From positions 8,246,001 to 8,310,000 of the forward strand of contig OZ316894.1 in the NCBI GenBank assembly GCA_973895155.1: a DNA stretch of 64,000 nt, in the 5' to 3' direction. Below are positions 11,301 to 19,721 of this stretch, piece after piece (the first letter of the stretch is position 1; each line of letters begins with the position of its first letter). A program made the translations under genes and the position numbers. The notes under the pieces were generated by a model. It worked only from the letters and a program-made list of their open reading frames with translations, did not search any database and was not told where the DNA came from. Source of the stretch: Marsupella aquatica. Its lineage: Eukaryota > Marchantiophyta.

Positions 11301-14300
11301 CAGCTGGTCCCTTCCCCTTCCCACTTACCTCCGGCACTGGTGCAGTTGGCGCGGCTTTTTCTTCGGCCAGTACCACTCCTGGTAACTTGGTTGCCCCAAT
11401 TGGAGTTGGGCCTGATGAAGACAAGCACCTAAATACTGCGGCTTGTTTCTTCAGCCGCTCTGTTTGGTTGTCGGCCCGCCGCTGGAGGTTCTCCATCTTC
11501 CTCGTGATTTCCTCCAACTCCTCCTGGGTCTCATCCAGGTCCTTGCGTGCCTCCTCTAGTTCCTTCTGGGCTTCCTCCCGTTCTTGTTTCAAGGTAGTCC
11601 TCTCCTCCTGGGTTGCTTTTAGCTCCTTGTCGAGCTCTGCAATGATGACAGACTCCATCTGGTTCATCTTGGCATAAGTCTGTTCGAGCATCTCGTCCTT
11701 CTCCCTTAGGTCGGCCTTGAAGCTGGCCGTTAGGGACGCAAGCTCCTGCTGCAGCGCCATAATCCCTTGATAGGATTTCCCTAACTCGGCCTCCTTCTGC
11801 TCAAGGGCTCCGCGGATTTTCTCGAGCTCCCCTTTCAACGCCCATTCCTTTCTTTGGGTCTCCGCCATGGTCCGGCTGTTGGCTGTTATGTGGGCCTCCT
11901 CTGTATTCTTCAGCTCTTGCTTCCACTTCTCCCTCTCTTTGATCGTGTCGGCCAACTCTTCCTGCGTCTGAGTCAGTTTATCCTTGATATTCTGATTATC
12001 AGCCTGCGCGGTGTCCAACTGCCCCTGCATGATGTTCAGCTCATGTCGTTTAATCCGCAGTTCATCTTGGGCTTTCTTGGCCGCCCTTAGATCTTCAATC
12101 TCGGCTTCCATCCTCCTAAGCCGCCGAATGACCTCGTCCTTCTTGCTTCTCTCTAAAGCCACCGCTTCTTCTAATTGGTGCTTCTCCAACTGCTCCCTAT
12201 GGAAAAAGGGTCCTACCTCCAACTCCTCTCCAAAGATGCCGAGCGCAAGTTCCCCACACATCTCACCATACTCCATGGCTCTATTCTTAGCGTAGGTGGA
12301 GTAAGTAGAAGTGATCGGCATCGCCCATCGCGGCCTCTGCTCCCAAGCCGTCCTGCGGATCTCTTCAATCGTGGCTAGAGGTTTGCTTCCTTTTTTGGCT
12401 AGCCGCCTGATGTCCTCCGGCCAATCTCCTCCTGGTAAATCCTTTTTCTTAGCCAGGGCGGCCTCCTCCTCCTGCTTGATTCGCTCCTGAAATTCCTGCA
12501 TCGTCTGTTTTATGCCGTCGAAGCTCGGGGGAGCAACATCTGGTGGGGGAGACTCAGGGCTACTCTGCTGGTTGGGGTCCCCTCGCACTACCCTTGGAAG
12601 TGTGGGGACAAACCGGCCACAGGTCCTTACTCCTGGAACGTGATGGTCCGACCCATAGCCGGAATTATCATGGCTGCAGTCCTCCACTGCCTCCTCTACC
12701 TCTTGGACGTCCGGCTTCTCCCTCTCCTCTTCGTCGGTAGGAGCTTCAGGCAATTCTGCCTCAGATTCGGAGCTTGAGGTTCCCACGTACATTCGAACAC
12801 CTGGCTTGGATTCCGGCCTGATTCTCTCCTTGTCTCCAGCAAAGGGGTTTTCTCTCGTGAGCCAGTGTAGGCCTACCTCTGTAGTAGTGTCCTGCATTGT
12901 TGCCGTTGCCGTTGTTGTTGCCGATGCCGATTTCTTTTCTTTCTCCAGTAGTTTCAGCAGACTCTGCATGCCTGGTTGCTGCATCGGCAAGTCTTCCTTC
13001 CTGGGCCTAAACACCTGCTCGATCGTAGGACTAACAGGTGGTTGAGGCTTCTCAGCCAACGGCCTCGGCGTTGGAGCTTCCTCGGGTGCCCTTACCTGCA
13101 GGGGAAGTACCGGGGCAAAAGTCTGACCTCTGGCATACCGGCACAACAGCGGCATGTGATAGCCCAGCCGCGACACGCTCCCCATGCCGATTACCTGCTG
13201 CTCCTCCTTTAAGATCTTCTTCAATTGGTTGAGGAGGTACCCGTTGTAGTCCCGGCTTGGGTCTGGCCTTTCTGCCAGATAGACCTGTGCCTTGCCGATC
13301 TCTGCCCTCGGCAAGTTACAATGCATGGTCACCCGCAAGAAGTCGATCATCTCTCCTATGTGCGGGTTGGTGCAGGTGTTCCGGAAGAAGCCATTCTTCG
13401 TTGATGGCCCGGGGAACGACCGGAACTCCTTGTCAGGCAAGGTCTTCCTGGTATCAACTTTGGTCTTATTGCCTATCGGCAGGCCAAACACTTCGGCAAT
13501 TACCTTGGGAGTAAGATAGAAATCCTTCCCATATATCCTCGTGCAATTGGTCTCGGGTTCCCATGACCCCACGAATTCTAATAGGTCTGACTCCGGTACC
13601 TCCGGCTTCAGCCATGGTAATCTTACAAAGGCCTCCAAGCCGGATCCGGCCATGAAGCCTTGGTACTTCTTGGTCTGCATGGCCGTAAAGCATGCATCCT
13701 CCTCCCGTGCAAAATGTAGTTGCACCTCCACCGGTAGGGTTGCCGCCCAGCCCTTCCAGGTGTCATCCCTGGTTGGAATGGCCTTGATGGGATCGACCTC
13801 CTCCTCTTCGGCTTCTCCCTGCCTCCTGCTCTGCTGCTCGGCTGGCTTCTTTGGTGCCGCCGACCTCGTTCTTTTTGCCGGGGTGGCTTCATCGTTGACG
13901 GCTCCCTTCCTCTTCATCTCTGCTGCCGTGGAGGTTTCTCCTAGCACCGTTGCCTGGGTCCACCTTTCCGTGCTACCCTTTAATTCCCAGTGTATGTCGT
14001 TGCAGTTCTTGATGGCCTCTCGGATGCCGACGACGCTGTCTTTGCAAAACAGAAGATCGTCGAGTTGATTGGAAGTAGGCATCCACAGGAACTCGTCCTT
14101 GATGAGTTCGCCTCCTAAGAAAGCCGTCTTCTGCAGCTCCCACAATCGAGCGAGCTCCTGCCGTTCTCGAGCTGCCCTTTCTGATTCCTCGTCCTCGTAA
14201 GTCTTGATGTACTCAGTTGCCCGTTCGAACAGGCATCCCCAGAAATGTGCCGCTTGATTGACGTTGCTCATACCCTCCTTAGGTCGATCGTCGGTATCTA

Positions 14301-15548
14301 CTCTCTCCCCGAGTGCTTGCCTAAGCAGCTGACAGTAGTTGGCCTCCCGTAGTCGTCTGCCTAGTTCGTGCTCGCAAATGAGCCACCATCTCCTACAAGC
14401 GCTCCTTACCTCTCCTCTACCGGTCCTTCTTCCCGTTGATCCTTCCTAGCCGCCGACGCTTAACGCGCCCTAACCCTAATCGGGTTTTCACCCTCAGCCT
14501 TACCTCCGGCCTCGGCCCGGGTTCCATGGTTGCCCCTAATTGTTTATATTTTCCTTGTTTTGTCCCTATACTAAGGTGTTCCTAGGGTGCCTTCCTGCTT
14601 TACCCACTTAACCGGCCGAGTGATTCCTGTCTAGGCATCACACTTCTCTCTCACTGGAGGGTAAAGTTGACCAATGTCAACGGTCACGGTCTCCTCTTGA
14701 ACACCACATCTTCCCAGAATCTCCTCCTGGTACAATACCCGTGCATCCATTGACATTGATTGAGCCTTTTGCTCCAAATGCGTTGGAATTTTCTCCAAAG
14801 TCTTCTTTTTTGACTTTGTAGCACTGGGCTCGGTAGGCTCAGGAGTCATAGCAGGTCGCTTCTTTGAAGAAATGCGAGTTCCAGTTGTACCTTGTGCCGA
14901 CCCACCAGTCAAAGCCGTTCCCTGGGATGATCTGCCAACTTGAGATCCCCCTCCAGATGCTGCTGCTTCCCGGGAGGTTGTAGGCGCTACCACGGTCAAA
15001 ATATCATTGGGTAAAATGCTAGGCCTGGATCCAGAAGGAACACCGAAAGCCCCAGATTTGGGTGGACGACTTACCCCCTTCTCTGCCGACCTTTTCCGAA
15101 GAATCTCTCTTGATTTTCGGATTGCACTCTTTAAAGTGCTAGCGTGAAATTCGAACACAAAACCGGAAATCTTTCCCGCGACGTCGTGGTAACGTTCCTC
15201 ACTCGAAAGAGACTTGACAGTCTCAATGATGCTATCGATGTCCTCATCGAGATAGCAGGTGGCAGCCGTTCCAGAAAACCTCTCCACATCCATGACAATC
15301 AAAGTTGATGTTTCCTTCGTTGTGATCAACATGTTCACAACTTCGTCACCCCATCGAAATACATCGATGCGGCCGTAATTTACCCACCCTAATGCCCCCG
15401 ATGGAAGCCCCTCAAATACACACAGCATTAGGAAGGGCTTCTTCCATGTTTCCGTCCCTAAGGAAATCGTCCAGGATGAGTTGTGGAAGTCCGTCAAAGG
15501 ATGGCGCGAAAAGATGTCATCCACCAGCTCTTCTTGCGACATTGTCAT
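7817..15548 (-). CDS. ParB-like / DNA N4/N6-methyltransferase fusion gene (four exons)
   Basis: I reconstruct four exons: 15548-14655, 9946-9047, 8956-8483 and 8371-7817, all in phase 0, giving about 940 aa with no internal stop. The N-terminal 290 residues are an unrecognised domain plus a Ser/Lys-rich linker. A ParB/Srx-like domain spans the first junction (about residues 288-400). The methyltransferase core follows in beta-class order: motif IV 'DIPYGF' at 687-692, then 'QKPRALLDW' and motif I 'DWVLDICSGSGTGT' at about 842-855. An acidic tail closes the protein. Bacterial and phage ParB-methylase fusions are known; one split by spliceosomal introns argues against bacterial contamination. 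Likely role: AdoMet-dependent base methylation of DNA, with the ParB-like part acting on DNA or nucleotide. The weakest junction is the last acceptor. Confidence 0.7.
8483..8956 (-). CDS. ParB-methyltransferase exon 3: methyltransferase motif IV
   Basis: The exon runs from acceptor TTTTGTAG to donor GTG|GTAAGA, 158 codons, phase 0 at both ends. It starts with a basic stretch (KDTTSRKKKGDE). The catalytic block is 'YTLALVDIPYGF': DIPY in place of the usual (D/N/S)PP(Y/F), so the first Pro is replaced by Ile. After it, 'LWRIIIHHSLDQYEAIKTVL' occupies the place of the strand and helix that follow the catalytic loop. Whether DIPY is active is not decidable from sequence. Confidence 0.7.
9047..9946 (-). 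CDS. ParB-methyltransferase exon 2: ParB-like domain
   Basis: The exon runs from acceptor TTTACCAG (ends at 9947) to donor TGG|GTAAGA (9046) and is exactly 300 codons. ParB-like features are 'VRHIEPYFLTQL' (299-310), the strand 'AAPFVLLVDP' (323-332) and 'YVIGGNHSACAK' (352-363), which matches the G-x-H/N-R-x-x-A box of ParB/sulfiredoxin folds, with Ser where Arg is common. The rest is helical with a Lys-rich loop (KGQKGDKGKKK). The open frame extends upstream to 10078, but that stretch (MPLSRGNG...) has no ParB likeness and is read as intron. Confidence 0.65.
10079..10896 (-). other. 3' side of the intron insertion, no gene
   Basis: This is 0.8 kb downstream of the long ORF. It contains a triple 'cttcccctgt' repeat at about 10182-10210. 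No ORF is supported and no LTR match to 14272-14633 was seen by eye. Confidence 0.4.
10897..14271 (-). CDS. Large coiled-coil, plant transposon-associated protein (1124 aa)
   Basis: An uninterrupted 1124-aa frame starts at ATG 14271. Residues about 185-390 resemble the 'putative plant transposon protein' or plant-mobile-type domain, with 'FYLTPKVIAEVFGLPIG' and later 'QQVIGMGSVSRLGYHMPLL'. Residues about 390-640 are Pro/Glu-rich and disordered. Residues about 690-960 are a long heptad-rich coiled coil (repeated KELEEARKDLDE-like text). The C-terminus is low complexity, Ala/Pro/Glu-rich. Such proteins occur as the only ORF of large non-autonomous plant retroelements, where a gag-like role is suspected. 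No protease, reverse transcriptase, integrase or zinc knuckle is present. The intact frame suggests a recent insertion. Confidence 0.65.
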   Translation of the reverse strand: MSNVNQAAHFWGCLFERATEYIKTYEDEESERAARERQELARLWELQKTAFLGGELIKDEFLWMPTSNQLDDLLFCKDSVVGIREAIKNCNDIHWELKGSTERWTQATVLGETSTAAEMKRKGAVNDEATPAKRTRSAAPKKPAEQQSRRQGEAEEEEVDPIKAIPTRDDTWKGWAATLPVEVQLHFAREEDACFTAMQTKKYQGFMAGSGLEAFVRLPWLKPEVPESDLLEFVGSWEPETNCTRIYGKDFYLTPKVIAEVFGLPIGNKTKVDTRKTLPDKEFRSFPGPSTKNGFFRNTCTNPHIGEMIDFLRVTMHCNLPRAEIGKAQVYLAERPDPSRDYNGYLLNQLKKILKEEQQVIGMGSVSRLGYHMPLLCRYARGQTFAPVLPLQVRAPEEAPTPRPLAEKPQPPVSPTIEQVFRPRKEDLPMQQPGMQSLLKLLEKEKKSASATTTATATMQDTTTEVGLHWLTRENPFAGDKERIRPESKPGVRMYVGTSSSESEAELPEAPTDEEEREKPDVQEVEEAVEDCSHDNSGYGSDHHVPGVRTCGRFVPTLPRVVRGDPNQQSSPESPPPDVAPPSFDGIKQTMQEFQERIKQEEEAALAKKKDLPGGDWPEDIRRLAKKGSKPLATIEEIRRTAWEQRPRWAMPITSTYSTYAKNRAMEYGEMCGELALGIFGEELEVGPFFHREQLEKHQLEEAVALERSKKDEVIRRLRRMEAEIEDLRAAKKAQDELRIKRHELNIMQGQLDTAQADNQNIKDKLTQTQEELADTIKEREKWKQELKNTEEAHITANSRTMAETQRKEWALKGELEKIRGALEQKEAELGKSYQGIMALQQELASLTASFKADLREKDEMLEQTYAKMNQMESVIIAELDKELKATQEERTTLKQEREEAQKELEEARKDLDETQEELEEITRKMENLQRRADNQTERLKKQAAVFRCLSSSGPTPIGATKLPGVVLAEEKAAPTAPVPEVSGKGKGPAAEPEKKKKRKPSGSRSNPTPQAVVTKEVEPAPSSDMNTAIDPAMITGRDGAAQAELLSKEASIPDPPLEQAGETVAEAEAVTDSRADADTDGGPSQADGELTQSRAGNLSGNEPTAVAEEEALGASIKDPPPVS
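14272..14633 (-). other. Leader side of the intron insertion, with a telo-box-like motif
   Basis: The 360 nt upstream of the 1124-aa ORF include 'ccctaaccctaa' near 14470, a telo-box-like motif common in plant promoters, and a C/T-rich tract. This may be the transcription start region of the inserted element. Confidence 0.35.
14655..15548 (-). CDS. ParB-methyltransferase exon 1: unknown N-terminal domain
   Basis: The exon starts at ATG 15548 (MTMSQEEL) and ends at codon 298 (QLYPP) before donor GTGAGAGAG at 14654. A likely 5'-UTR acceptor (TTCTCAG) lies just upstream. Residues 1-165 are a compact, Trp/Phe-containing domain I do not recognise. Residues 165-245 are a Ser/Gly/Thr-rich linker with a basic cluster (SSKKRPAM, KSKKK). 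The end 'ETVTVDIGQLYPP' looks like the first strand of a ParB fold and continues well into 'VRHIEPYFLTQL' of exon 2. The simple ORF runs to 14631 and reads through the donor as VREKCDA, which I treat as intron. Confidence 0.65.
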
Positions 15549-15710
15549 GTTTTTGCCTGATCTTCAAACCTGAGAACATACCACAAAATCAGTCCACTTC
15601 AACCCCAACCTGCGAGACAAAGTGCCACAGAACGAAGGAATGTGCCAATAAATGGCTACTAAAGCCGTGTCCTTACGGATCTAACAATGCTCTCGACCAC
15701 CCCAGGACTC

Positions 15711-15790
15711 CTATCATGAATTCATGAAGGGAGTCTCCCTCTCGCTCCGACCTTCATGAATTCATGAAGGGAGTCTCCTCTCTCTTTGCT
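15711..15790. repeat. Two-unit 40-bp repeat carrying large palindromes
   Basis: CATGAATTCATG occurs at 15715-15726 and 15755-15766, in two direct repeat units 40 bp apart that also share 'aagggagtctcc'. The second is the centre of a perfect 20-bp palindrome, CCTTCATGAATTCATGAAGG (15751-15770). It lies between the divergent starts of the methyltransferase gene and element 2, so a regulatory or protein-binding role is possible. Confidence 0.8.
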
Positions 15791-16223
15791 TGTACACCTC
15801 GGTGATGCAGAAGGCTATTTAAAATAGGGTTCAGAGGGGGGGTGACGTGAAGAAATCACCCAGGGCCTAAATTACTACCTAAAACAGGGTCGAAATGAAG
15901 TGCAACCGCGACAACTCGTGACACGTCGCCGATGAGTGCTGAAAATGGCACGAAATTGGACAACGAGATTGTTTTTCACTCTTTTACAAAGGAAATCCAA
16001 ATGACATTGAGTGAAAATGAATGGGCTGCCCCGTGTTCCTTGGTTATACATACTAATCATGGATCAGGCGCGACTTAGTAAAATTAACCCCGAATCATGA
16101 TAAATCAATGTTTTCGGGCTAATTATTCATGAATATTTTGGGATATTAACGTGAAAAAGCTTGCAAATTTCATGAATATTTGATATTTTTGAAGTTAAAA
16201 AGTCCCAACAATCCGTGAAAAAC

Positions 16224-16232
16224 TATAAATAG
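16224..16232 (+). promoter_or_regulatory. TATA box upstream of element 2
   Basis: TATAAATAG lies about 100 nt before the ATG at 16329, in an AT-rich region that also has two TTCATGAA-type palindromes (about 16124 and 16168). It is a strong match to the plant TATA consensus; the transcription start would fall near 16255. Confidence 0.6.
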
Positions 16233-16328
16233 GCTCGTTTATTCATGACTCTTGGTCATTATTTTGAGAAGATTTGTTAGATTTTACTGATTTTCTGAGT
16301 TTCTTGTCAATTTGCACTAGTTTTTCGA

Positions 16329-17894
16329 ATGGCGGCATGTTACGAATCAGATGATTATTCAGATGGAGTTTCTGATGATGTTTCATTGCTGGATGGCCCC
16401 TGCACAGTGGTTGGTCCAGATATCCCTGGAATAACTACTGTTTTAGATATGCCACCCCCACCCCTATGAGCAAGTTAAAACGTAGTCCTTTACGACTTGC
16501 AATTAGTGGGAAGAAATCATTGGTCGGTGGTAAAGAGAGGTCAGGGAGCTCCTCTGACTCCTTGGAGAGTATTGGTCCCCCTGGACGTCAAGTTGTATCT
16601 CCTTTGTCACCAACAAAGGACAAATTGGGGAGTAATCTGGAAGGTTCAATGCCTATTTGGATGTCTGGGAAATGGTCTCATGAATTCATGAAGACTGGAT
16701 TTGGAAAGACGAAGAAGGCACTAAGTGGGGAAAATGATAGAGATTTTTGCAGTCTCCAAAGTGTTCAGCGGCTAAAGCAAATGCCAAAAAGTAAAACCTT
16801 TGGTAAGCCAACGTCGGAAACATTTCACAGGGGGATGAGGGAAGAAACTAGACGACCAGTGTTATTGAAAAGTATTCCAGAAAAGAATTCTAATGTGCGT
16901 TCCTCAGTTTTACCTAGGAGTCATGGTGTTGGGGCAGGGAGCGGATCAAGTCACGGAAACTCAAACAGGGAAACGAACCTGGTGGAGAGGGACCCTAGGA
17001 AAATATTGAAAGGGTCCCTACACGGTAATGGAGGGATTTCTGAAATACGCCCAGGTATTCCAAGGCTGCATAGAGTGAAGGAAGAGCCTCCATCTCCGGA
17101 GGCTGCAGGTCTGGAATCTAGGCATGTTCAGAAGCAAATGTTGGTGACCATTTCATCATCGAATGAAAGCGAGTCTTCGGAGAGTGGGGAGGATGATGAT
17201 GTTCCGGTGGCATCTAGTCGTTACAAACGTACGAGCAACGCCACTTTGTGTGAAACAAAGTTGAAAGAGGAGGATATCAAGAAAACAAATAGTAAGTACT
17301 GTTGTCAGAGTCATTGTCTCCTAAGTCTATCTCCAAAAGAAATTCGTGAGGCGCGTTCTAAATTTTTGAGGCAGAAATCTTAGGATCGATCTTTATCTTT
17401 GCAGTGGCTTATAAAGCGAGACGGAAATGAAGGAGGGAGGCAGACTATATCTTACACGTTTGGTCAAAAGAGTATTTGTCGGAAAGCTTTCAAGCTTATA
17501 TTTTGCGTTGGCAATCATAGATTAAATAGAATTTTGAAATTAGACAACCAAGACTTAGGATATTCTAAACCAGTTGGACGCCCTCCATCTGTTAAAAGAT
17601 TAGTCTTGGTCAGTTGGCTTAGGTCATTTTTTGAGACACGCGTGGAAACATTGCCAAATAAAGAAGTTTCACATTTACCGGATAATTATTCAAAGCTGGA
17701 GGTATGGAAGATCTACGACTCCAACTATGCCAAGATTGATGAATCATCAAAAATATCCTATCGACAATTCTTGAAAGTTTGGGTTCAAGAATTTGGTCAT
17801 GTGAAGATTCCTCCAGTCAATCGATTCAGTGCTTGCGCGGATTGCGAGGAGTTCAAATCAATTCATGACAAAGCTGTCTCGGAGACCGAAAAGA
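16329..17894 (+). pseudogene. DUF7869-type transposase-like gene, element 2, N-terminal exon (decayed)
   Basis: The first ATG (16329) opens a 46-codon acidic frame ending PPPPL at TGA 16467-16469, overlapping the ATG at 16466 of the next frame (16466-17383). Either this is an upstream ORF or the gene has a 2-nt frame break there. The 16466 frame is Ser/Lys-rich, then carries 'YCCQSHCLLSLSPKEIREARSKF', the counterpart of the cysteine cluster of element 1. A TAG at 17381-17383 interrupts it, but the same frame continues through 17399-17894 with 'CRKAFKLIFCVGNHRLNRIL' and 'PPVNRFSACADCEEF'. The exon ends at 17894 (donor GTAAGT). A CAG-to-TAG change explains the stop. Confidence 0.65.
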
Positions 17895-17993
17895 GTAAGT
17901 TACTTACAAGTTTGACAAGTTTTTGTTTCAAGAATATGGCTTAACACATGATTTCTAATTTTTTTTGAAGAAACTAACAAGTTGTTTTTCCAG
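17895..17993 (+). other. Element 2 intron (99 nt)
   Basis: Bounded by GTAAGT and a T-rich tract ending TTTTTCCAG. It lies just before the DGMD block, whereas the intron of element 1 lies between the DKMD and LDN blocks, so intron positions differ between the copies. Confidence 0.7.
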
Positions 17994-19721
17994 GGCGAGG
18001 GGAAATTATGTTACAAAAACATAGAGACCAACAATCCAAAGAACGTGAGAAACTCGCGAAGCATCGTAAGAAATGTTTTTCAAATTCTGATAAATATTTG
18101 GGAGTTGTCATTGATGGGATGGATCAGAAGAAGACAAGGTTGCCTCATTGGCCGCGGCCCCCAAAATTGGTGGACGAAACATGTTTGATCCAAATGCACG
18201 TTGTCGGATGCCTGGTTTTCAATGGTGCACTATTTTCAAGAGTGTTTCTTAATTATCCTGTATTGCATAATGATGGAAACTTGACAGTCACAATCCTGCA
18301 AAGGGTGTTTCACGAATGGGAAGAAAAGCCTGGTGGCTTGCCGCATGTTCTCTATCTTCAACTTGATAATACCAGTAGAGAAAATAAAAATAATTTACTC
18401 TTTGCCTATCTTCATATGTTGATTCGAAGAAAGGTTTTTCAGAAAATCAAACTAGGATTCTTGTTGGTTGGACACACACACGACCAAATAGATCAAATGT
18501 TCAGTCGATTTTCTAAACGACTAGCAAGGTTTAAGGCATTCACATACGAAAGCCTATGTGATATTATTTGTGAATCATATCAACCCCAACCAAATATCAC
18601 TCTAGGAAACATATGATTTCCGTCAATATGCCTTCTCAGATCCACCTTTAGTCATTGAAAGGATTCGAAATGTTACCTTCCACCACCAGTACAAATTTGC
18701 ATTTGAAAAGTTGGAAAATCAAGTTCCAACCCAATGGGGGAAGAAGTTTTCCACGGACTCAACTTGGAAACCTGACGGAGGCGTGAAATTTTTGAGGGAA
18801 GAGGAGCCAGAAAAGGTGATGGGTTGTGCTCCCGGATTACCCCTTTTCAAAAAGGGGGATAAGAACGTTACAAGGACTCAACCAAATATGTCTAGTTCTT
18901 CAAGAATGACTTTGAAAGAGATGGATGATTCGTTAAATGAGATTCAAAAGGGAATACTTGCAGTTGAAACTTTATTCTCAGAAGAGGAAGTGAACTGGTG
19001 GAGAATGTTTTTTGAAGAGCAACGGGAATTGAATAAATCTTTGCTCCTTGATCAAAGACCATTGATTTTCCCTTTTCAATGGCCACGCTCCCAAAGGGAG
19101 ATTGCTGTTGCTGCTGAAGTTCCCAGAGTCCTTGTCAATGAAGAGGAAATTGAAGAGAGAGTATACGGACCTACCAGAGATATATACGTGGGTCGTTATC
19201 GGAATCAAGGAAAGATAGATGCAGAGAAGGAGAATATGGAAGGAGACTTTTCGGATCTTGAAGTCAACACTTATATTTCTGTTGCTGGAGAAGAATCGGA
19301 AACATTTTGGGTGGCCAAGGTGGAAAGAATTGACCAGCGCGACGAGTTCAACATTCCAAAAATGATTTATGTTTTATGGCATGCTACAAAAACCGGGTCA
19401 GATCCTTGGAAAGCCAAGTACTTACCAGAAGTCTTAAACTACGAAAAGAAGAAAAGTGGTCGTGGGAAAGGAACTTTGAAACCAATATGGTTTCACCAAG
19501 AGCTTGATTTATCTTCAACGACTGTTTTTGCTTACAACTTCATGTTGACAAAATCTGATACATTGTACAAAAAGACAGTAGATTGAATCAAAATCCGATT
19601 GACTGAATTTTTGGCAGAAGAGAAAGAGCAAGAACAAGAGAATGGATCAACTAGAACCCCGCTAGGAGATAAATCTAGGGATATTTCGTTTCAAGAATTG
19701 AGGACTTCTGGATCTGAGTAA
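17994..19721 (+). pseudogene. DUF7869-type transposase-like gene, element 2, C-terminal exon (decayed)
   Basis: The exon follows acceptor TTTTTCCAG (17993); the phase-1 junction makes Arg. It holds all three candidate metal-ligand blocks: 'GVVIDGMDQKKTRLP', 'LQLDNTSRENKN' and 'GFLLVGHTHDQIDQMFSRF'. A 1-nt shift at about 18605 breaks the frame ('ITLGNI' then stop), and homologous reading resumes as 'ETYDFRQYAF' and runs to TGA 19584-19586. In the same frame another 44 codons follow to a TAA at 19719-19721, so that TGA may also be a mutation. The C-terminal reader-like region ('VNTYISVAGEESETFWVAKVERI') parallels element 1. At least two stops and one or two shifts mean no intact protein. Confidence 0.7.

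Larger units (their letters stand above)
10079..14633 (-). mobile_element. 4.55-kb insertion in intron 1 of the ParB-methyltransferase gene
   Basis: The insertion is GC-rich compared with its flanks. GGCAT occurs at 10074-10078 and again at 14634-14638, directly at the two edges, as a candidate 5-bp target duplication. Removing the insert leaves an intron of about 153 nt, typical for a plant. The ends read tgggacgctgc... and ...gattcctgtcta on the plus strand. I found neither long terminal repeats nor terminal inverted repeats, so the class is open: a non-autonomous LTR derivative that lost similarity, or another type. It carries one long minus-strand ORF. Confidence 0.6.

Noticed and set aside
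11033-14068. Plus-strand ORFs of up to 214 aa inside the 4.55-kb insertion
   Set aside because: They lie opposite the uninterrupted 1124-aa frame and show the Ser/Arg/Leu-rich composition of antisense shadows.
14465-14485. Telomere remnant (ccctaaccctaa)
   Set aside because: Only two units; it is better read as a telo-box-like promoter motif.
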